Of a stretch of 64,000 nucleotides of DNA, positions 57,177-64,000 are shown in pieces. The first letter of the stretch is position 1. Each line of letters starts with the position of its first letter. This DNA is from Pogona vitticeps (taxonomy: Eukaryota > Chordata > Lepidosauria > Squamata > Agamidae): NCBI RefSeq assembly GCF_051106095.1, contig NC_135795.1:4332501-4396500 (forward strand), given 5' to 3'. Both the position numbers and the translations under genes were made by a program. Below the pieces are notes generated by a model. The model worked only from the letters and a program-made list of their open reading frames with translations. It was not told the origin of the DNA and ran no database searches.

Positions 57177-59251
57177 ATGCAGGCCGGCCAAGTCAAGGTG
57201 GAGGCTTTCTACCCTTATCCTTACCCGGCGCCTATTCCCGGGCCTGCTCCCCCGCCCGCCGTCGTCCATGTCCGGCAGCCCCGGGACTACGTGGTGTGGT
57301 CCCTGCTGAGCACTTTTTACATGAACTTCTGCTTTCTGGGCTTCGCCGCCCTTGTCTTTTCCATCAAGGTGAAGAAGGCACAGAGACACACAAAAGCACC
57401 ACACACACACACCCCTGAGGAAAGCCCTCCTCCTTGAGGTCCCACCTGGGTCCCAATGGTGATCAAGCCTTAATAATGATAGCATTAACCCGAGAGCTGG
57501 AAGGGATCCAATAAATATAAATGGAACCAACCTTGAGGCCCCAGATGTTCTTTTGGACTACAACTCCCAGAAGCCTTCGCCACCCCCTTGGGCTGACCGG
57601 GATTCCTGGGAGTTGTAGTCCAAGAACCACCTGGGGAACCATTGAGCTAGAGATGATCAAGTCCATCCCCTGTCAGGAGGCGCCCGTGAGGGGAATCGAA
57701 CCCCCAACCACTGAGGGATCGGGCAGTTTTTGCCTTCTGTTTTTCTCTGGCAGCCATTGTTTCTCCAGCCCACAGGCGACATCTTGGGGGGCAGGGGGCA
57801 CAACCCCTCCTCGCTCTCTTTTCCAGGCAACATTGAGTGGCTTTCCATCAGCTTGCCAGGCGCATAGAAAGGCAATGAATGCTGATTCTCCCGCCTCAAC
57901 ACCCATGGAGGTCACTGCACCAAATGAGGAAGCCAGAAGCGCTGCCCTGCGCGACGGTCGATAAGATGACCCGACGGTCCCTGGACGGCCACAAATGACC
58001 AGTCATTTCTAACATTTGGACCTGTTTTTAGTTTTTACCTATATTCATAGTTCTGATTTGGGCGATGCTCTTGACACAAATATTCATCTACAACAGAATG
58101 GGTTTTTTTGCATTTCGGCGGTAATTTCTCTGACCCATCTTTCACTTCGTTTTGGATTCCTTGGGAGAACCAGGCACGGTGACGGGCAAAATTACTTACT
58201 GGGTTAATGGCGGGAAAGGAGGTGTAGTCCTTCCATGTTTTCTTATTCCAGTAATCTTAGCCCTTGGGAGGACCGAAATCAACTCTGCAGGCCTTTGATT
58301 GCTGCTCCCAGTGACTGGAGAGAGTCCTTCTTGACCATCTGCTCCTTATTATTTCTCAAATAAGTGGAGGAGTGAGGAATATTATACCTGAACTCTCCCA
58401 TTGTGAAGGCAGGTCTGTGGAGGAGTACACGATGGTTGATCAGGTGCAACCTCACAGGAGGCAGGACATATTTCTCCCTTTTTGGATTCAAAGTCTATGG
58501 AATCAAGATTTTTGAAAGGTTGATTTGACATCTCCACCGTCCATATAAAGTGTCTAAAGAGTTGCAAATCTTTTTAGTTACTTAAGCTGCAAGCAGGCAT
58601 ATCTGTTTCAATCATTTACTGCTTCACCCAGGTTGATGGGGGGCCTGAATGGGACTCTTGGTGATCGTGGTTGCTGGCTTGCCCATCTAAAACATAAATC
58701 TAAAAATGCCCACCCACCCCTGACCAGCCAGCGTCTCATCAAGGGAAGAAAAAAATGTATGTGTTTTCTCCTGTAGCAGGTTGCCTGATTTTTCTGCTTG
58801 CTACATATGTGTATACCAGCCAGGTGATGAGTTAAACCTATTCTAAATCCATGCCATGATACACTCTGTTTTTTTTTAAATGTCTCTTGTAGTGTGGGTC
58901 AATTCTGTAATTCTACTGAAAAAAATAAATCATGAACATAGCTTACAATGGTCAGTTTGGGATATAGATGTTCAACACAGTTGCAAATATATTCCACTAC
59001 TGTCTCTCATGTTTTCATTTTCGTTTCTGTTCCCCTTTCCTGGCAAGTCAAGGGATTGTAAAGTGATGGGTGATCCTGAAGGCGCTTCTAGGAATGGCAT
59101 CCGAGCCAAATACCTGAATCTTGCTGCGTTGACAATGGGCATCGTGTTCTTAATTGTTTCCATTACCATGATTGCTACTGGCGTTTCACTCCTCCATCGA
59201 CAGCTACAGAAGGTTATAGGCGACTTCCATGAATCGAATATGGAACCTTGA
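57177..59251 (+). CDS. IFITM-like protein (CD225/dispanin family), two exons
   Basis: IFITM/dispanin proteins are small membrane proteins with a re-entrant helix and one C-terminal membrane span; some block virus entry. Exons 57177-57368 and 59048-59251 join at IK|SRDCK, the same place as in IFITM genes, giving 131 aa. The proline- and tyrosine-rich N-terminus (FYPYPYPAPIPGP) leads into DYVVWSLLSTFYMNFCFLGF, then ALVFSIK, SRDCKVMGDPEGA and KYLNLAALTM, and a membrane span GIVFLIVSITMIATG. The tail is polar, ending ESNMEP. Compared with IFITM1-3 it keeps one of the two adjacent cysteines (NFCF for NFCC) and lacks the later one (KYLNL for KCLNI). Exact orthology is uncertain, so no symbol is given. 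The start lies in a CpG island. Exon 1 read through the donor would stay open, but the spliced form fits the family. Confidence 0.88.
57491..57716 (-). repeat. tRNA-derived SINE, reverse strand, split by a MITE
   Basis: GAGAGCTGGAAGGGATCCA before and GATGATCAAGTCCATCCCC, GGGGAATCGAACCCCCAACC after the inserted element at 57516-57649. It lies in the intron of the IFITM-like gene. Confidence 0.75.
57516..57649. repeat. Inverted-repeat MITE with ZNF143-like motif on both arms, copy 3
   Basis: GGACTACAACTCCCAGAAGC at 57556-57575 and TTCCTGGGAGTTGTAGTCCA at 57603-57622. Outer ends ATGGAACCAACCTTGAGGCC and GGGGAACCATTGAGCT. Inserted in a SINE. Confidence 0.75.
57717..59047 (+). other. Rest of the IFITM-like gene intron
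   Basis: No other repeat is recognised. The acceptor before 59048 is CTTTCCTGGCAAG, an AAG acceptor with a good pyrimidine tract. Confidence 0.5.
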
Positions 59252-59677
59252 ATGGCCAATAAGAAATATACCTAGAATTTATTCTTCTCAGCATTGTTAC
59301 AAATTTTTTCTATGTTATACCTATCTTTTGGTTTCACTTGAAAGGAATGAGGCATTCTACAGAGAAGTTTAATAATATATGTGGAAATGCAAATACAGTA
59401 TGCATATTCATTCCTAGAGCTTTATAGCCATTGCTAATAATATCAAACTGAGGTTTGGATAATCATCTAGGGCAAAACACTTCTGGAAAAGCACAAAGTG
59501 AATGATGGCTTCTGTATTCCAAGATTTCAGTTTATGACTCCCCCCCCAATAACTCATGAGAACTATAATTATAATTGTTTTCTGTTTAATTTTTTTTCAG
59601 TATTTTCACAATTTCCTTGCATGACATTTGTTTCAATTTTTCTCTTTCCATATGATGTCCAGAGTGAATTTGTATCA

Positions 59678-59683
59678 AATAAA
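59678..59683 (+). terminator. Poly(A) signal of the IFITM-like gene
   Basis: AATAAA 430 bases after the stop, followed by TGATTCTGTGTAAG. The 3' UTR is therefore about 59252-59705. Confidence 0.7.
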
Positions 59684-59705
59684 ATTATTTTGATTCTGTG
59701 TAAGT

Positions 59706-61066
59706 AGTTTCCCTTTTGGTTAAAGTCTTCAGAGATGAAACATTCAGGATTCACATTGCAAGTATTTCAACTCAAGGTTATTGTTTTTTCTTGCTTTTGT
59801 TTCTTAAAACTCTATGCTAGTTATTATAGGCAGCTGTGTGCATTATTTATCTGCAGCTATTTGAATAGAAAGAGCTTTCAAAATGAATGAAAAAAACAGG
59901 CTATGTAAGTATGACTGTGATTTGATAAAGAATCACAAGTTCTAAATATGGAGAAACTAGGAAAAACCTTGCAGGTTTTTATGATAAAAATGTTTTCAAC
60001 ATTATTGAAACTACATTTTCAACGTTATTGGTAGTCCACCGTTGACACCTGTTCATTTAATGGAGACAGTTTGGTGCCAGGTCTCCATTAATTACATATT
60101 TTAGAAAATCAAAGGTATTGGAGGTGTATTGAATAATTTGGGGTTTCCCTCACAAAAAGTCACCAGTTTGCCTGGCTTTGCAAAACTGGTAAGCAGTTGT
60201 CATGTTTTTGTTAGTATGAATGCAGTTAATTGGGGGGTTGTTCTGTACTTACATCTTATAAGAGCTACTACTTTCGCCTTGTTATGTTAGTATTATTTAT
60301 TGATAATTAAAACAAAGCCATCTCAGAGTACTTCTTGCTTATCCTTGATGATTCCGTGGGGAGCCGTATTTTCACATATGAGTTCTTTTAGTATCCTTGA
60401 CTAGGCTGGTTCTTCAGATTCTCTTTCTCAAAATATGATTTCAGGTATAGGCAGAGAGATCGTAGAAGATAAAAATGCAAAGGATTAATTTAGTATTTCC
60501 TCAGTCTGTCTCTCTTCTTTTACACATTCAAAGTAGTTTCCCGAACATCTTTCTTCATGCGAAGGATTTAATAATTGTTATTAGTCACTGGTCTTAATGG
60601 TACCAAAAATACTTTTTTCACAACCTCCTTGCATTTCTTTTGTACAACTTTGTTTTCATTATTTCAGCCAGCGTACAATTTTCTGAAAGAAGATTTTTTT
60701 TCCTTTGAGAGCCTTGTTGAACTTGCTCATCCATCAGGCAGTGGATCTCTTGGACTTGGTGTAGTCTGCTCCCTCTTCTGTGCTATATATTTTAGTTTCT
60801 CTTATTGTGTTTTGGAGTGTCAAATAGTACATGTGGAAAGAAAGTTTCTCGCTTCAAGCGGCTTACCATGGAAATGTTAGCACTGCCTGTGCTGATTTTT
60901 GTAGGTTCATCTCACTGCTGCCACAAATGGATTTGATGCCATTCTTCCAACGCTTTGGAGTCCCAGTTCTTATCTTGGTGTTTTATGTTCATGATTGGAA
61001 TTACATTGTTCTCATACTCTGTTTCATGTAACTGTAGTTAGTATGCCACAATGATAAGAAACACAC
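59706..61066. other. Intergenic region between the IFITM-like and GALR2-like genes
   Basis: AT-rich and largely free of repeat signatures. The open frame at 60575-60880 has no recognised homology or splice support. Confidence 0.45.
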
Positions 61067-61072
61067 TTTAAT
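61067..61072 (-). terminator. Possible poly(A) signal of the GALR2-like gene
   Basis: ATTAAA on the minus strand about 290 bases after the stop. It is the only candidate noticed and is weak. Confidence 0.35.
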
Positions 61073-61361
61073 TTTTAAAAATCCTCCTGTTTACTCAACC
61101 AGAGAGAGCACAGCTGAAATTCAATAGGAAGTTGCAACTAGCATAGGCCCTAGAATCTTGCCCATTTTTTAAAACATTACTTTTTTCCAGTGTCTCATGT
61201 TTGTACTTAGACCTATACCTGAAAAGAGTTAGGCTATAGTGGAATAGTTACTCTGGGTATGCAGGGCATTTGCCTAAGCATGGGAAGAACATGGGGGGAA
61301 TGGCCTTGATGGAGATATTTGGCAGACCGTTTGTCCAGGTTTCCCTTCAGCTCAGGAAAGC

Positions 61362-63215
61362 TTAGGGAATGTGGTGAGGTCTACTGGATCCAGTTGGAAT
61401 CATGAGTGACCTTGGATCCAGTTCACACCCACTTAGGTGCCCGTTGTTGTCCTCGTTCATCTGAGATACTTCTGTGGAACCGGCTTCAAAGCCGGGCATG
61501 GTATGGGCCGCACGGAGGACGTGAACTCTGTTCCGGCCGTTCCTCTGGAGGAGGCAGCTGAAGACCTTCTTGAAACCTTTCCGGAAGTGCTTGGAGACCA
61601 AGGCGTAGACGATGGGGTTGAGGCAAGAGTTTGCGTAGGCCATGCAGTGAGAGAGCAGCCGGAAGGCGTAGGTGGTTTGGTTGAAAGGGAAGTCCCCATA
61701 CAGGTAGCGGAGTATGACCACATGGTAGGGCAGCCAACACAGGCAGAAGAGGACCGTCACAATGATGATCATCTTGGTCACTTTGCGCTTCGCCTTCTTC
61801 GACTCGGACATGTTCTCCAGCGGGTCTATGGCGGTCCACAGATACTTAATGGTCCGGGTGTAGGAGAGGCTGACAATGAGGACTGGAATGACGTACCCAA
61901 AGGTGAAGGTGCTGGTGTCCATGACCTTGCGCTTCCACTCTTCCCACCCTGGCACGCAGATGTGGCTGGTCTCCCACTCAATCAGGTCGTAGTAGCTCAG
62001 GTAGGGCCCCGAGAAGATCACCGAGAGGCTCCAAATGACCGCCATCGCCGCCACGGCATTGCAGGGGGTCCTCAACTCTCGGGAACGCAAGGGGTACCGA
62101 ATGGCCAAATACCTGCCAAAAGAACAAAAAGAGGGAGAACACAAGTAGTAATGGCTGAGGACGACCCAATGCTATAAGTTGGACTGGACAACACGCCTGT
62201 GACCTCCAGGACGCCTCGTGTGGTCCCCGGCCCTCTTGTAATAATAAATTGCAGAGCTGGAAGGGACTTTATAGATCATGAAGTCCTGTCCTTGCCAAGG
62301 AGGCCCAGTGGGGGAATCGAACTCCCAACCTCTGGCTCTATGGCAGGTACCTAAAGCAATTTCTCTTCGTACAGTCGTGTTAAAGGCACTGCCATTTTTC
62401 TGACTGGTCCAGAAGAGAAACCATAAATAACATGGGCAGCTGCCTCAGCTGAGAGAGCTAAAGATTCTAAGTATCCTGATCATGGTCTCTTGAACATCTA
62501 CCATATTTTTCCGTGTATAAGACGCCCCCATGTATAAGACACCCCCACTTTTCTAATCCAGAATTAAGAAATCTAAGTGGTGTTTAGCAAGTGTAGGGGG
62601 GAAAGGGATCAAAGCGCTGCAGGATTGCTTTGATCCCTGCTTTCCCCTCCACTTGTTTTTGTTCTCTCCTCAGCTTAGTGTTAGTGCCCTTCCCTGAAAA
62701 GGAGCCTCAGTTGCCTCTCCAGACTCCAAACTCCACAGGGGATGCCAGGAGAGCGAAAGGCTTATCCAACTGCTGTCGCAGTATCATAGATAGAGTTGTG
62801 TCGCATAAAGCCCAAGGCGGGCATCGAGATGCGTTGGTCACCTGTCCACAGAGACCGCGGCCAAGGTGAAGCTGCTGGCATACATGGTGAGGTAGATGAA
62901 GAAGTGGACCGCCTTGCACATGAAGGAGCCAAAGACCCAGCCTTCCAAGGAGTAGATGGTGGCCTGGAAGGGGACGCAGAAGATGATGAAGAAGAAGTCG
63001 GCCAGGCTGAGGTTCAGGATGAAAAGGTTGGTGCTATTATGGCCCGTCTGTCCGTTGCGCAGCAGGACGGCCAGCACCAGGCTGTTGCCGACCGTGCCCA
63101 GCAGAAAGATGAGGGAGAAGACCACGGGGACGATGATGCTGGCCGGGCTGAACGGGTAAGCGTCGGAGCCGTTCCAGTGCCCAACCAAGCCGGCAAAATC
63201 TTCATGTTCAGTCAT
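61362..63215 (-). CDS. Galanin receptor, GALR2-like, two exons
   Basis: A class A GPCR for galanin/spexin-type neuropeptides at the cell surface. Exon 1 runs 63215 down to 62842, exon 2 from 62112 to 61362; the intron splits the DRY arginine codon ([12 protein letters not shown]), as in GALR2. The product is 374 aa (human GALR2 387). Seen: N-glycosylation site NGSD; TM1 [15 protein letters not shown]2 [35 protein letters not shown] with the extracellular-loop cysteine; [14 protein letters not shown]; second-loop cysteine [29 protein letters not shown]6 CWLPYH; TM7 [20 protein letters not shown]. It reads as intact. It is clearly nearer GALR2 than GALR1, but the location next to a 16p13.3-type block suggests a GALR2-like paralogue rather than the 17q25 orthologue, so no symbol is given. 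Confidence 0.92.
62245..62350 (-). repeat. tRNA-derived SINE, reverse strand
   Basis: CAGAGCTGGAAGGGACTTTA, then GGCCCAGTGGGGGAATCGAA and CTCCCAACCTCTGGCTC. It lies in the GALR2-like intron. Confidence 0.75.
62501..62690. repeat. MITE with CCATATTTTTCCGTGTATAA end, copy 2 (right end missing)
   Basis: Preceded by TA. Shares GACGCCCCCATGTATAAGAC, AATCCAGAATTAAGAAATCT and GGGATCAAAGCGCTGCAGGA with the copy at 49623. It lies in the GALR2-like intron. Confidence 0.8.
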
Positions 63216-64000
63216 TGTTTTTTAATCTGCGGACAAAAGAAAGGAGACAGACTCTTGTGTTGCTGTTTTTTTTTTAAAAGGCTAGAATCTTATAACTCAA
63301 CGCAGAGATAAATCATCTATAGGGTGCCTCAAGAAAAGGTTGAAATCTTAAAAAGCCACAGTGGCACAATGGTTAGAGGGCTTGGGAGACCTGGGTTCAA
63401 ATCACCATGAAACCTGCTAGAGTTTTTGCAACCATGCATGCTGCCTTTAGTAGATTTGGTAAAGGGAGAGACCTTTCTGGACTGGGCTGACTGTCAATCT
63501 ATCCGGTACTAACCAATCATTCCTTCCCTGCCTCTGAACGCAAAGAGAGCCCTCCTCTGCTCTGTCTCTCTTTCTCTCTCTCTAGAGTCTGTTGAAGTCT
63601 GTTGCTGAAAGCAGTCCCATTTGTCAGTTGGCCGTTTGCTCTGTTGAACTTTTTATTCTTTCTCTTGCTAATGTCCCAGGGTCAGTTATTGAGACTGTAA
63701 TTGTTAGTTAATGAGAAAAGGGGTGGACTACTTCAGGAACTTGAAACTAGTCTACTCTGTGTATCCCTGCATTTGTGCTGCGCAGCTAGAGGACTTCAGC
63801 CAAAATCCATGGCTTTGCAATCATCTAGCCCAAAGTTACTTCTAAAAATCCAACTGGACGGCAACAGGCTAGGATCTACCCGGTTGAACTCCCCTTTCTC
63901 TTCAGGATCCCTCATGTGCCCTATCAGAAAAGGCTTTGGAAAAATTATGTTGTGAGCTGGAAATCAGACTCCTGCTTCTGTGGAGCATGGTCCAAGAGAT
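63216..64000 (-). other. Upstream region of the GALR2-like gene
   Basis: A tRNA SINE piece lies at 63350-63430 (GTGGCACAATGGTTAGAGGG; GGGTTCAAATCACC) and a CT-rich tract at 63560-63585. I see no CpG island or further exon, so 5' untranslated exons may lie beyond the window. Confidence 0.5.

Noticed and set aside
56834-57418. A 194-codon frame across the IFITM-like promoter and exon 1
   Set aside because: A different frame from the CD225 product, open because of the CpG island's composition.
61437-62177. A 246-codon frame on the plus strand
   Set aside because: It is the antisense of GALR2-like exon 2, whose minus-strand product is a clear receptor.
62796-63311. A 171-codon frame on the plus strand
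   Set aside because: Antisense of GALR2-like exon 1.

Overview
The window is vertebrate nuclear DNA, most likely from a squamate reptile (a lizard rather than a snake is a guess). The evidence is of three kinds: multi-exon genes with vertebrate splice sites, CpG-island promoters, and a repeat mix of 5S-rRNA-derived and Sauria-type tRNA SINEs, CR1/L2-like LINE tails and many short TA-flanked MITEs. I recognise no retrovirus, LTR element or Polinton.

Layout. (1) 1-10.9 kb: the last seven exons and long 3' UTR of GLYR1 (+), covering its whole dehydrogenase-like domain. (2) 13.0-28.8 kb: complete ROGDI (+), 11 exons and 285 aa, with a CpG-island promoter. (3) 30.7-32.1 kb: SMIM22 (-), a one-pass membrane microprotein with two secure exons. 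(4) 32.1-56.8 kb: about 25 kb with no gene I can support, made of SINEs, LINE tails, MITEs, microsatellites and a few quieter stretches that could be regulatory. (5) 56.8-59.7 kb: a two-exon IFITM-like (CD225/dispanin) gene (+) with its own CpG island, 131 aa. (6) 61.4-63.2 kb: a two-exon galanin receptor of the GALR2 type (-), 374 aa.

GLYR1-ROGDI-SMIM22 is the order found on human 16p13.3, so the block is conserved. In human the next gene is SEPTIN12; here I see no septin exon, and an IFITM-like gene and a GALR2-like receptor follow instead. Because human GALR2 is on 17q25, the receptor here may be an extra GALR2-type paralogue kept in reptiles. The genes do not form a pathway: GLYR1 is a chromatin/elongation factor, ROGDI a V-ATPase assembly factor, SMIM22 a membrane microprotein, and the last two a restriction-factor-like membrane protein and a neuropeptide receptor.

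The most notable non-genic signal is two families of short transposon-like repeats that carry transcription-factor-like motifs. One family (about nine copies, several close to 307 bp, TA-flanked) carries a CTCF-like core, in two copies as an inverted pair forming a hairpin. The other (three copies) is an inverted repeat carrying a ZNF143/THAP11-like motif on each arm. Copies of both lie in introns of GLYR1 and ROGDI, and one ZNF143-like copy lies in the IFITM-like gene.
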